Shown here piece after piece: positions 42,301 to 57,300 of a stretch of DNA of 64,000 nucleotides (its first letter is position 1; the number at the start of each line of letters is the position of its first letter). The position numbers and the translations under genes are program-made. The DNA is taken from positions 62,001 to 126,000 of the forward strand of contig JAANDG010000419.1 of NCBI GenBank assembly GCA_036852015.1, written 5' to 3'. The DNA is from Pelodera strongyloides. Lineage: Eukaryota; Nematoda; Chromadorea; Rhabditida; Rhabditidae. Below the pieces are notes generated by a model, which was given only the letters and a program-made list of their open reading frames with translations, was not told the origin of the DNA and did not search any database.

Positions 42301-45300
42301 AACCTATTTCCCCCGATCAAGAGCAAACAAGCATCCATCAGTCTTATGCCCATAATGAAACATACAACTTGTGGTTTGTTCGCTGTTGGCAAAATCATAC
42401 AACATAATACATTAGAATTCAAATATTCAATTCATCGGATAAAAGATAATTGGGAAAATAAACTAAAACACCCACGTGATGAGTTTCTCGGGCCACGTGT
42501 AGAAACCCCAATGCTGCTTTCCACAGAAACGGAAGTTGTTGTATTCTTCAGCCGTTTTCGGCAACTTGTCGCTAAAAAAAAGGAAATGTGGAATTAAAAA
42601 CTTGCCTAAGAACCTTAAACCTAAGATATTTCATACGCAGATTCCGATTCAAAAGAGTTCATTCTTTCAAAAAGATTCACTAGGAAATGCTACAAGAAAA
42701 ATATACAAAAATCTAGGTGTATAACTTCGCTCACCACCTTTACACTAAAAAAAACATAAAACTTCGCTAACTCTGCATGTATGTATATTAGCTAAATATA
42801 ATACTAATTATATACTTACGGCTCGTAGCACATGCTTCTGTTGTCCTTTCTCAATCCAAATTTGATGGGCCATTTTGCTCCGGGACCGCAGTTTGGTTCC
42901 TAAATGTTTGAGTGCGTTTACAACAGCGCATAAACCAAAAAGGGCTAGGCGCGCCAACTTAACAAAACTACAGACTACAAATAACAATAATAAGATAACA
43001 ATAATAAAATAATAATAATCAATACCCACCATATCCTCCACAATCCCTCTCTTTTCACTGCCTTCGGTTTGTTCAACTTGAGCCACGCACCAACTACTGC
43101 GGCTGCCATTTTTCGCGTCTTGATCGTATCGTGCGTGAGCAGTTTCACATACAAACGGATCGCGTTTACCGGATAGACAACATCACGACTGGAAATGGCC
43201 AACATAGGTTACACGGACGGCTCTTCACCCACGAAAAAAATCATACATCAGGTTAACGGGCCAACAAAAACAGTATTCCCAAATACCCAAGAGCGTGAAA
43301 AATAGTTGCTAATACCCAAACCATATGGAAATCCTTTACTCTCGCGAACGGTGAGCGATAATCCGCCATCGATAAATGACAATTTTTTCGTAGTTATGCA
43401 TAAATAATCCCGTTGCGGCCGTGGCTCTTACTGGCATAGATGTTATTAGCAATAGTAACCCTTAGGAATAATCCTCAGATAAAAAGATTAAAGATTCGAA
43501 AAAAAAGAAACTAAAACATAAAACATAAAACTAACCGAATCATCAATGACAATAAAGAATGGGCCAAATCAGTGTGTCTCCAGTGAAGGTTGGCGTCGGT
43601 GGCCAATTGCAACAATCGATCGCACAGTTGGCCGTACAATCTGAATACAAATATTAATAGATCTAGTTCTCCGTTGGATTAAATACCCGAGTTTGAGATA
43701 TTCTCGGAAATGACAATGGACAGCCCAAACTCATCAGAATACGCAGCACACCAAACATATCAGCATAGGGTTGGAGAAAATGGTATGTTTTTATAAAACC
43801 CAAAACCCAAAACCAAGTTACACAACATACCGCATATTCCTCTCGTTCACTTCGTTACAACGAGCGTCTGCGGTATCAAGTTCCTCCTATAAAACCAATA
43901 TGTTACTGGACAGCGCAATATTTTGCATTTGGCACAACAAACTATCCCAATGGCACGCTCATGGCTCACACGGACAAGTAGTTTCAGTCCAACAGTCGTA
44001 CTAACCCAGATACCAGTAATCATGAGCTAAGGGCAAATTACATGCATAATTACGGAAATGTTCTTCACCACAACGTTCAGGCTATAACGTCAAGAAATGT
44101 TCGTGCATAAATAATAAAGCGTAGTCCGCTGACAATAGACCAGTTAGGTAGGACAGATCGGGGTATAATTTCGATGCGTAAGTTTGGAGGAGTGTCGAAA
44201 CGTAATCTATCAGTGATACGTTTCACTCAAATATAGAGTTCCAATAGCCTCCGGAGATGGTTGACGCGTATTTTACGCACTGATTTACGCCCAGGCCCAG
44301 AAATTGCACCTCACCTGAGAAGGCATTCCCTTGCTTGGAGCATGAATTTGCGAACTTCCAGGATTCTTGGTGAGAATTTGCTCGGCAATCTGTCGCATGC
44401 CGTCCGGCATCTGAATTGAATATTCAGACACTGTGTTTCAGACAGAATTCAGAAAAAAAATTTCAGATAGAATTCAGACAATGTCGAATGGTGTCAAATG
44501 TGATTCAATAGTATGCTAGAGTTCTTACCGCGCCGAAATCTGAAATCTTAAGATTCTCTGTTGATCAGGTGCTCTTTATCCAATTAAGTCCATACTACCA
44601 ATAAGGTGTTATTTACAAATTCACAGCGCAAAGAGAAAAGATCAATTAAGAAAAAAACATATACCAGATCTCATATAATAGAGGGCACGGGATCAACTTA
44701 CGGCGTTAATTTTAAATTTTTGATTAATTACAAATAATTAAACACAGTACAGTACATAATCACCGTCCCTGTGTAAGTATCAAAACTACTGTAAGCCTTA
44801 TTTATATTCACCGATCATTTAGAGCGAAATACCGGCCCGTTTTTGAAGCGCATCGTGGCTATCTGAATTCTTTTAGGCTAACATGCTCGAATTTATCTCG
44901 TTTATTCTAATTTATGTTCATTTGCATATGCTGCATACGAATGCGGATGTATTCGATGCATTTCAGAAACCGGCCGGTATTTCGCTTTAAAGAAAACAAA
45001 CAATAACTTACCGTCTCCACAATTCGGATGCTTTCAAATTTGTCCACAATTGTATTCTGTCCCGTTTCAATGAGTGCCACGATCGACGGCTTTTCACTGT
45101 GCTTCATTTCCACGATAGCTGGCCATAGTTTCACTATCGCCTCCCTATAATATCACTACTTTATTCACACACACACAAACACGCACACACAGACACACAC
45201 AAACACGCACACACAATCAATCAGATACAACATCACTCAAGTACATGGAACAAGTGCGGAAGGAGTTTAGCGTCATGCTACTTCAATCCGCGGGGGAATG

Positions 45301-48300
45301 CGTGGAGGGTATTTTTCTTCAGATAATGTCGATCCTTCTATTCTCTCCAATGAGGTTTTGCGGTATATTATATATAGTATAAATGCACACGTTCAGCTGC
45401 TTTTTTTACGACTTAGGCGCATCGTGGACAACTGAATTCTTACGTATTTATGCTAATATAAGCTCGAATTTAACTCGATTTTCTATTCTAATTTATATTC
45501 ATTGGTTCATTCGCATATGCTGCTTAATAATGCTAATGTGCTCGACGTTTTTTTACGTTTAACCTTTTAACCAACATCCAACATCTTATAAATATTCTTG
45601 TTGTGAGGAAAGAATATAACGTGAACGTGGAATTCTAAATTCTACTCATTTACCAAAGAAAAGAAACAAATATTTTCAAAAAATAAAAATAAAAAAATCA
45701 CCAATTCTGTCGCAAAAGTAGTGCCAACTTCTTCCCATCGGCAATGATGTACAGTGCACCCTGAAAATTGATAATTTATTGACTGTCAACGATTACAAAA
45801 TTACTTCAAATAAAAAAGAGGTTATATGGATGCAAAATAATAACTCTCTCCTCATACAGATACATTTGAAGAAACTACTTTGGAACCGGTATTGCCCAAA
45901 TCCACTTGAACTGTCATACGAATACGATCCGAATGTTACCCCTACTTATAACGCTCTAAGGGACTGATGAACAGAGACATCATCATACATTGGAGCTATA
46001 CCCCGCAGATAGCAGACCTTCGAAAACGGGATTTTGGTACCCTGAAGCCGTATTCACCAACATACAGGGAGCCTTCCCTAGGCTCACGGGCGCTCTGAAT
46101 CTCTCCTGCCTTCGCACTCTTTAGCTTCTTGGGGATACGGGGAGGCCAGGGAGGGCTACCTGCGTGTTGGTGAATACGGCCTCTGGATTGTACACGTGCA
46201 TTCTATGTCTATGGAATGAATCGAGTATTCAAAATTCCTACCTTCAACTGCTCATGGGTCGGGTTGTTCTCCTCCTTCAGATAGTAAATGATATCGTCGA
46301 GCACCTTGTTATACGAATAGGGAAACTCCTTGAACATTGTTTGGAGAAGTGTTTGTGCTTGAGTGCGGTTCTAGAAAGAAAAAATTCAAGTAGTTTCTCA
46401 ACGTTGAAGGTCGATCACAGTTTACTTTAGAACTTTAGATACCATTCTGTTTCATTAAACTTTCAGTACATTCTGAAGGGCATTCAATACTTCTATTCAT
46501 AAATACTTCGCTAAATTAGCACTGTGAAACATGCTGATCTGCTAATGAAAAAAATCAAGCAGATAATTAAAGAAATCTCGGAAATTAGAAAGGCTCAGCA
46601 ATTAGAGCAATTATATATGACTGTAATTAGCGTAATTGCACGAATATGAGCAATTAATCTCACCTCACTGTACTGACTGGTCGATATGACAATCAGCATC
46701 TTGATCACATCAATATGCTTCTGCGTGAACAAGTAGCCACTCTTTGATACAATGCGCTTCTGAAAGCATGGTTAATAACTACATGACCACAAAGACTACC
46801 ACACACTGGGGACAAATAATCCACATCTGCTACCGTAGTTCAACTGAACTCGCCCTTGCACAACATTTTACGCCCACGTCATCGATTCAACTCAACTCCT
46901 GCAACATGGGCCTAACTTTTTGGTCCCTGGTCAGTATGCTGCGCTGTGAAGTTGAAGTTTTCCCTTGTCCGTATGTTGCGTTGAGAACCGTGTTATCTTG
47001 GGGTCACCTTTTGAGATGTATTAATGGCATATCCTCAATAAAATTAATAATTAACTTTACTTCTTACACGTTATGTTGCAGTCGATAAGAACACATCTCC
47101 ACAAACAATTTATTGACCTGAAAAATTGGCTCAGGCTTAGGCTTAGCTAAACGGTATCTTCTAGGGAAAATACGCACCTGATGCAACATCTGAATATACT
47201 CCCTGCTAATCGCCTCCACGTTCATCTTGTTACCTCTCAACGTGTCGCCCAACAGTCTCTTGATCAGGTTGTACGTGTTTTGGCTGCTAGTTTGTTGTTG
47301 CTGAAGAAACATATAATTACTGTATAAAATTAGCTTATTAGTATAATATTACTATTTCATACAGACAAAAATACGCCCAAATTCGCAATGGTACAGCTAA
47401 AACACCTTCACGCCGTCATTGGATCTATCTACCCGATTTACTAGCAGATCCGCATGACCTATTTGGTCTCTTTTTCTTTACTACTCACTGCAAAACAATA
47501 TCGCTAAAAATATAACAATCTAGGTCTCTAAGTCTCTCGCTTATCTTCTAGTTCCTCCGTATTTTTAATCGAAAGGCGAAAGTCCGAGAAACAAAGAGAT
47601 ATGTCATTACGAACCTTGCTGCATCCTCTGTTGAAGATGACCGTGTTGAAGATTCTGATGATCATGTTGATGCTCTTCACATCGTCCTCCCTTTCACGGA
47701 GCAGGAAATTCAGAAGATCGGACATCGATGAGAGAACCAATTCTCGAACGTTACCACTATCTTTTGTCGTCAGCACTGAAAAGGAAACAAGAATATTCAA
47801 GGAAAATCCAAGTATAGTTACTATAGTACAGTAAGAAAACTAGATGACAAACGAGTATTTAGCTACAGTATACCCAAAAGAAAATCCAAGGACGATTGCT
47901 AACTACAGTATAGTAAGAAAACTAGATGATAAACGATTACTTAGCTACATCATATCTAAATAAAAGTTCTTACAAAGTTCTCATAGCACAATTAAACGCG
48001 TGTAAACGATAAACTATAAAAATGTCAACGTCATACAACTAGGATTCACAAAAAAAACCAGCATAATCAATTAGAAATAACAACAAACAAACCTGGCGTT
48101 CCAGCTGGTTTGACCACAAATTCAAAGGGGTGCACGAAGACGGGAGAGCTGTTCAGTGGGACCAATTCGCCTGTAATTTATTTCACTAAAGCGTAATGAT
48201 ACGTACTGTGCGCTTATGTGTTGAAATGGCACAGAGTGGGACACAATTTCGATTCAAGTCTATGCAAAAACACCGTAAACGGTAACCACACATAAACATC

Positions 48301-51300
48301 CTAATCCTACATCCGAAAGTTGTGTATCAAATATACACTATACAGTATACAGTGTGGCACCACAATAATTAGCCACATGTTACAGTACTATAATTGACTA
48401 CAATCATTATCATATTAAAGAAATTTATTTACCTGAGATCACGGGAAGAGAGAACGCAGTTCCCAACACAGCGCTTTCAACAAGATACAGACAGTGCAGG
48501 ATTTCGCTCCTGAAACATGCGATCGTGATAAACGGACGATAGTAGACGGCAGGCGAAAAGCACATGAACCGTAAAAAAACATAAGATTTCATACTACCGC
48601 TCGCCTCTTCCATCATTCATCTAACTTCACTACCGCCCGTACATTATATGCCTTAGAGATCCAGATTTCAGCAGCTTGAGCTAGAGCTTCAACAATAAAA
48701 GAAGCTAACTTAGCTAACCGAATAAAACCAAATATTACCTTAGGCGTTCGCTAACTTTTCAAATATATGAGGAAAGTTAGTTCTTAAAAATGACCAGAAA
48801 AGGACCCACTTCTCCATCTTCACAGGGCTTCTGAGCGTCTCCAACAGGTTGTAAAGCCACTCATTCAGAAGCTCATCAGCCATTTTCAGACTGTCTTCTG
48901 TCGGCACAAACCAGTCGTTCTTCAGGTTTTTCTTATCGCCCAATTTGGCCCAGTGCTAAAAAGAACGCATAAAATAGAAAATAATATGGCTCATGTAGGT
49001 TAGGTAGCTGGTCCTTTTATTGGGGACAAGCCTGTTTGCCCTTTCTTTTTATTAATTTGTTTTCTCTGTATTTTTTTTACTGTATACTGTTTACAATAAA
49101 AAATTCTAAATCCTCTCGAGCATGACTATAATATACGCATAATAATACTATAACATAATACACAAGCACAAAAACACTGCACCAATCTGGAAGTAGGTCG
49201 TGCACAGTACGTACACTCGCTTACTGCCCAACCCGCTGGTTCATGAGGCCAAGAACCAAGAACAAAGAGGCAACTACTACTAATTAACCAATAATAAGGC
49301 AATCCAACAATCCTCACCCTGATTGGCAAATACTGATCTGCCGGTTTGTCCAAGTTCTTCCGCTTGTTCACGTCCGGTTTCTGGTAACTACTCGTCAAGT
49401 AACGCAGCATCTCTTCCAACACGGTACATGCGAGCTGAAATCGACAACAGATGGTTTTTGAAACTGCTGGATTATATTCCTGTGAAACATATGCAAATAA
49501 CCGCGAGAAACCGGAGAAAGTGTGCGATTTCTACTTCGTACACAGACTTTACATCCATAAATAAAGAAGCGAAACAAGAAAAAAATGCATAAATTCAAGT
49601 ATAAAACATACGTGACTTGCAGTACGGCTCTTCAGTGGCATGATCAGTCTGAGAAGCTCCTGGAAAATAAGTTTCGTTCCTGTTTCGTAAAATTCACTTG
49701 CCTCAATGAATCTTTCAGTGTAATAAGAGCATCGACAGCATGTACAATAACAATAACAAAGATATTACATACTACATACTATGACTGTATCTACCTGCGG
49801 AACGCAAAAATTCCAGGTAAAGTAAACTCAGATACCTGGAGTGTTTCCTTTCTTCTCAATAAATCTGCTGCAGGGACTCGCACAAGCTAAAAAAAGCAAA
49901 TGAGTTAACTCAGAACGAAAGAACTAAACAAAACATCGATGTCCACACAGTCCACAGTCCACAACAAACCAAAAGTAATCAATTAACTGAAATCAACATT
50001 AACATAAATTATTAAAATTTACCCAGGCCAGATCAAAAATACTATTTACAGAAATAAATAAAAAAATACCTTTGTTGCCACTGTCAGCCACCAAATTACA
50101 GCGAAATCAGAGTGCTCTTCTTCGTACGTTTCGGCTGAACATAAGAGAAAGAGGTAATTAGTTTACAGATTGTCGACTAGTAACATATATGCCTTGCAAT
50201 GCTACCTACATATACATTACGCTTGAGTTCCATTACTTTATTATCAAAGTTCCTGTTTACTAATCAACGACAACACGACGAGTTATATACTACTTTCTTT
50301 TCATCATTTCATTGTGGTGCACACCCTTGACCCTGTGGTGTTATTTAATAAATAATAAATAAAATATACTTTTACATCGAAATGCAAAAGGCAATGAGCG
50401 AAGCAAACATTCGGAAACTCACTAGACAATTAGTAATAAACATAAAGCGTTCACTGTTGGAGTTTCTTGCAGCGAGTCACAAAAAGAAACAGCAAAATAA
50501 TATGTCAGAAAGTAACGCAAAAAACTACCATACCAGTAATATGCTTCTTCAGGTTTCGCATCAAGAGATCCAAGAAACGGTCGAAAGCGAGTTCTGGGTA
50601 GGTCTGCAAGGAATATATATATATATTCTTATAAAACATTTCTGCCTTTCCGTACAGACCACCACATCGACGTTACATGTAGACGAAAGGTTCTTTACAC
50701 ACAATAGAACCCACTCTCTACTCTACATGTCCATTTCTTTTTCTTATGCAAGCCTATTGCCATTTTATTAGATTCTAGATTCTTTTAGTTCCCACGGAAA
50801 GTAGTTCACATTTGCAACCTAATTTATCTAAACCACACACATTAATACTACAACTACTATAAGCACACTGATGGGGAAGGTCATACTTTCATAGTGACGA
50901 CAACAACAAACAATACGCAAAACAAAGGTCTAAAAAAACCAACCCACCCTGCAAACCAAGTAGGCCATTTCTCCCACAATGTCCGCCGCAACTTTGCTGT
51001 CATACAGTGCGTCTTCCATGAAGTCGTACAGCTTGTTCATGGCGATCTTAACCATTTAGTATCTTATTGCACATACATAGCATAAAGCCCCCGCCAAATG
51101 CGGACGACCATCTCCCGGTACCTCAGCTATCACCCTCTGGTAGGGTGAAACATCTCCCGAAATAACCCGTCAACGTCCAACCCGTATACATTATATGCAA
51201 ATTAGTCCAAAGATTTGAGATGCGGACCCTATTTATGCCCTACATCACTACCACAAAACATTCATGTTTTTTATTATTGGATGCTTGCTTCGCAACTTCA

Positions 51301-54300
51301 CAACTTCATTACAGATTTCTATGCCTTTGAAAAACATGTATGGAATTGGAACTGGAAAGCAAGTGTTGAAAAACGAAAGACTAAGGGGGCTAAAAAAAGC
51401 TAAAGTAACCGTACCGGTAATAACGCCCGTATGTAGCAACTATGGTTTCTAGTTTTCAACTATACACCTTTTCTAAGCACTTTAAAGTTACTTTCCCTTG
51501 AAAACAAAGAAACAAAATTTAACAAAAACACTACCTTGAACAGAGGCGTGCTCGTGTTCATGCACATTCCCTTGAACACTGAAGTGACACCTTTGAAGAT
51601 GATCTGCTCCTAAAACAAACAAACATTGACACTAAAAAAAGTTGAGGTTGGGATTTACAGATAAATAGGATACATAAATTTTCCAACCGCCTAGCTTTAA
51701 TCATCAGCTTCGCGACAGATCAATGTAGGTAAGGTAAAGGTAGTATTAAAACAATCACTCGAATTTCGACAAAAAAAACCCACGAACAGTGTAAAAGGGT
51801 TACAGTAAAACGTTCACTATAAGCTGTCGCAAAGAAAAAAATGCTTGTACTTCAGTTTACAATCCTATGCTTACACTTCAATCACCCACCTCAACAGAAA
51901 GCTTTGCATTGTGTTTGGTGAGAGCTCCGTGAGCCGGATGTGCTCCAGCAGTGGAAGTTGACACTGACTGTTCGATAATTCCAAGGAGTCTGAAATGATA
52001 ATATAATAAACTTGAAAAAGTAGTTGCATTAATAAAATAGGATAATAATACATGTACTGAAGTCCAACAATAACCCTCGCTTCATATTCCTAACACCAAT
52101 TGTTTTGTGATATCATTAATCATTTATGGGAGTCTAATAAGAACTGATAGAATTTAAAAAATGTTAACTTTATTAGTTCTTATTTTATTTTTTTTCCCCA
52201 CCGCTTATCCCTATGTATGCATGTTTCAACAAATCTATACATGAAACAAGCAAAGATAGAAAACAGTTCCGCCCGATCCATACGTTGCCAAAAGGACCAT
52301 TACAAAAGATCGAAACAATTAGCCAGGCCAGTTCAGTGTGTCTGCCAGAGTACAGTATAATAAACAAGTTAACACACAAAAATAAATAATCAAACACAAA
52401 AACCCACTTATCCGTAATCATGTAAATGATGTTCTCCATGTTGGCCGTAGCTGAGCACAGCTCCTTCTCGTCAGCTGATAGATCACTTCGTACGTGAACG
52501 GCTTCAGAACAATCCGACAAAGGGACGAGCAGCGTGATCACACCGATGATCTGACATTGACATTTATTAGATCATGTGGTCATATGGCACACTGAGAGAA
52601 TATTTTGTCACCTGGACTATGGACATACCAGAATGAGAGCATATGGTCATAATAGCAAACGGACTAATGAATGAGAACATATAGACATTTTGACTTATCG
52701 ACATTGTGAGGATTTATGAACAAACTGACATTATGCGCGCAGCATGTGGACATACTGCGATATGCTAGTAACACACTGACACACATATCATATGGGCATA
52801 TTGCACTAAAAAGAGCACTGGGTGTTTGGAATTATAATTCAATCAATGACAATTTTTTCCATGATGACCGACCAATTTTGAACGTGCAGAAGGAATAAGA
52901 CTACTCGACGACTCGTAGGAGCTGTTTTGTGTTGTGAGTGAAACATTCTGTGATGCTGTCTTACAATGTTCACTAAATTTCTTAAAGCGAAATACCGGCA
53001 GGTTTTTGAAACGCATCGAGTACACCAACATTCTTATGTGTCATATGCAAATGAGCATAATTTAGTATAAAAAATAGCCCCCAATTAGCATAAATACAAA
53101 AGAATGCAGTTGTCCACGGTGCGTTTCAAAAACCGGCCGGTATTTCGCTTTAAATGTCCCAATACCAGATTATTAGAAAATAACCTAATCACAATTACAG
53201 TAACCAAACCAACTTGGAAGCAGAGCGAGCTCTTCGTAATATCATTTCGATCCATGCCAGGAAGGAGCGCCTCCAACATAATGAGTGCATTCGCACGAGA
53301 ACTGATACCATCAGAGGTGGTGGGCGTGTCGCGAACTGAAAAGAGAGAATACACCATAATTTGAATAATCTTCACAGTTCATTAAAAAATGTGAATACCA
53401 CTCATTAGAACCGTATCCTAAGATTAGTTAGACCGTTAGACGGCGAGTCTGCCACCGAAGCGCCAATTATGAGCACACGACATAACTACCTCCGCTATTA
53501 AGCTTCGCCAATGTGAGAAATTTTCTGCTTTGAGTACACCCTACTCTAAAAGCGGAGTTAATAGTTGATATACACCGGCGATATTTTGCACACAGGACAA
53601 TGCGTTCACCTCACTCAATGAGAGGATAATAAAATAGGATAAAGCATACTGAAAGAAGGCCTACAACAGAAAATAGAACATCAAACACTTACCCAATGCG
53701 ATCATCACCGACAACAGACACTGAAGGCCTGAAGTGAGTCTGTGCGGCTCAGTTACCGTTTCCAACGCCGGGTTCACACTGAAAGAATACAGTTGATTAG
53801 TAAACATCGTAAGAGCACTAACCCTAAGCAAGCTCTCTCTCTCCCTTTGATGAATCATCGAAAAGACCATTCACAAATAGTAAGTGTACCATTATTACAA
53901 TCAGAATACATAATACAACACATAGCATCCAACGTCCAACATACGAAAGTTGAAAGAAACGAAAAAGAACAACCAGTACAATTTAAACTAAAAAGAACAA
54001 CCCGTACAATTAAAACTAACTATACGAAAAAAGGTCAATAATAAATACTTCATTTCATTTATAAAACTTAGGAACCAACGAAAAACAATAAGAACAAAAC
54101 TTACATTTCCATAATCGCCGGAAGCACAATGTGTGGTGACACTGCAGCCAGTTCATTGACGATATGCGGGATGTATTCCGTCTTCGCCTTCGAAAAGATG
54201 GCCAGACTGACACAGGGAAGCATCGATTGCACAAAAGCGTCCACTTGCGCGTCCGTAAGCCGCATTTCCGGAGGAACCTGAAGAATGTGCAAACCTTGAA

Positions 54301-57300
54301 ACTGTATTTTCACCCTTGAATAAAGGTGCACGCTCTTGAAGCGTCAAATATTTATTTACTAATTTACTTATTTATCATGTGTAAAATTAAACCAGAGTTG
54401 AAATGTATACATCTTATTACATATATCATGCATGAATAACAAAGCCAGTGTTTTGTTAAAATAAAACTGAAATAGGGCTGGAATAGGAGTAGACTTCGTT
54501 ATTTTCGATTAGTAATGGGAAAATCCTTCAAAATTTCAAAAAAAAAAATTGATCCAGGCCGAACTTTACGCGCCTCCTTAAGTACTTCATAAAAAGAGGC
54601 AAATCACTAACATTTCTACGGATCTTACGTACTTCGCAAAGTAAATATTCAGGGAACCAAACTCATCAATAACAATAACTAGCAACTCACCGCATTGAAC
54701 ATGTGCTTCTTTGTGTGCCGCTCGCGTTTCAAACGTAGCACAAGGTGATGTGAAAATCTGAAACAAATAGTAGTAGGGAGATTTTCAGCTTCACCTACTC
54801 AAACACAATTATAGGAAAAGAACAACTGCGAATAAAGTAGTTGACTGTTTACCGCCTCGCCAATACATATTGAACTGCGATAGCGCTCTAGTCCTCGGCA
54901 CAAACCACACCACAACAAACTGTTTTTCTATTTTAATCTGAATTCTGCATTCAGTTCAGAATTCAGAACAGAAAGAATAGAGAAATAATTCTGAATTATT
55001 TCTGTAATAATCTGAATACTAATAATAGTTAAATATATAACGAATCCCAAATCTCACTTGAAAAGGCAGTTGAGCAGATGTGAGGTATGTGATCCGAAAT
55101 TTGACGGGTGACAGAAAGACTCGATAAGACGGAAGAGCCGCGAGATGTATCCCTGCACACTGCAAACACACAAAAAGATAAAACGATAAGGTAAGACCTA
55201 TCTTCGACATAGAACTCAACTCTATGTGGGTCCCGTTGTACTTGAAATACTATACATGGTACGGCCTGCTCCAACAATAAGTCGTTTTTTTTCAACAAAT
55301 TTAAACACACTAACACACATCATTGTGTAACACTGGAAACCACACTAGGGAAACCGCGGGCAAAGAGCACATTTGTTTTATTACAGAATTCTATGCCGAT
55401 TACGTGTACGTAATCCACCTACTAATTGTAAGATACAGCCTAAAAGAAAACGACACTATGTTCTTCTTCTTACGAAAACGAAACTATAATTTAATATAAA
55501 CTATAATTATTAATAAAACAATTAACATACACTTCATGATGCGGACCTCCCATGGTGTAAGTGACCCACAGAACAGCCGTATCCATGTGCATAGTTTGGC
55601 ACAATCCAACAACGTTGCTCAGACGCAGTGAACGGGTCATCTGTACGGGGGAAAATTATTATTTACTATCGTTGTAAGATATTTACGGACTTACGCAGAT
55701 CTTCTTAGTATGTATTGCCAACAGTTATACAAATATTATTAAAAAGTATAATTTTTATCCCGATTAGAAATTATGGAAAAGAAATAGAAGCAGAAAAAAA
55801 AGATAAATCAAATAAAAGCGCACTTCTGCTCTACGAAATAAATAAGACAATTTCTAAAGTAGTAGGCTAAGTTGTAGGCCCATAGTGTCTAAGAAAAGTG
55901 GTAGGCGCATGCGCCCACCACTTTGAGAGTCAATATACTTTCTTCTGGAAAATCAGAAAAACTGCAAAGGGCAAAGGACGAAAAACCATACCCTCGTGAA
56001 GAATTTATCCAAATATGGTCTCCAATCAATTAGTCCTGGACAGTCCCAAGCCAGTCTTAAAAAGAACTTAAACTCTATATTCACAAATTCACAAATTAAT
56101 AAAGCACACTACACTCATCGTTGTTTTTATGTTTTATTGTTTCCAATAAAATTTATATAATAAGATTTAAGACAAACAAAAACGGCGCTAACAAGTCTAC
56201 TTAAACCCACGCCATGGTATTAATCGACACCAGTATTTTGCCACAGTACCCCACATAGGTCAAAAACTTAGATAAATGTTTGCTAGACTCTTAGAAAGAG
56301 CGCAACGCCACAAGAGACAAATTATATACCTGGCAAAGATTCTGAGAAGTTTGTCGTCAAACGCTGAATTGTTCTCCACTTTCTCGTACCAATACCAAAA
56401 CTCGTCCAGCCAAAGACTTGCTCCTGGAAAAGGGTAAATAACTGAGGCCATATTCACCACTCAATTCCCCTTTGGGGAGTTCCCCGTCTTTTTCTCTGCG
56501 TGTCTCACATTAGAATGCTATTTTCTGTCCCCAGGGAATGGTGAGTATGGTCTCAGAATTTGATATTTGTACCAACTCCATATGTCATGTCATAGTTCTG
56601 TCTAAATTCAGCTTAAGAATATAGTTAGATTGTTAGATACCAGAACCACTTCGTGTATGAAAGACACCGTGAGCAAACGTTTCTCTTTTTCATTTATTTA
56701 CGTGCAGCGTGAAAAATACGCTTTCTGACACAATTAACCTATGGCACAACACTTTTTTCTAATGCAAATGATACTATATTAACAAACATTTTGTTTTCCT
56801 AAAATAGAGGGTCTCCGTAAATAGCTGGCTACAGTAAAAATCCCATATTGGACAGTTTTGCGCCTACTCAACTACCTACCATATTCATTGTGCTGCTCCA
56901 CAGTCAGCGATGTTGGTAAGAACAACTCCAGAAGCTTGAATGAACGTATCATCGACTCGTCCCACGGACAGAAACCGGGCCGCAACTGAAGAATACAATT
57001 TTGTACCGTAACGAAAAAGTGCCACCTCCAAACTCTCCAGTCTCTATGAATATGTACCACTGCTACGAGTGCATATAAAAATACTGATTAGTTGCCGTGC
57101 GCTAACTCAATAAAAGCTCCGTCAATATAATGTTACAATACTTTGACAGTAATATTCAGACGGCAAATAGTGCGCAGTACGTTTGATTAGAATAAACTAA
57201 GCCCATAACCCAATAACCAATTCCCACTCCCGTCAAGCTCAAGCCATACCTCGTCCAAAAGTTGTCTCGTTGTCTCAGGCGGGAAATAATTCCTACAATG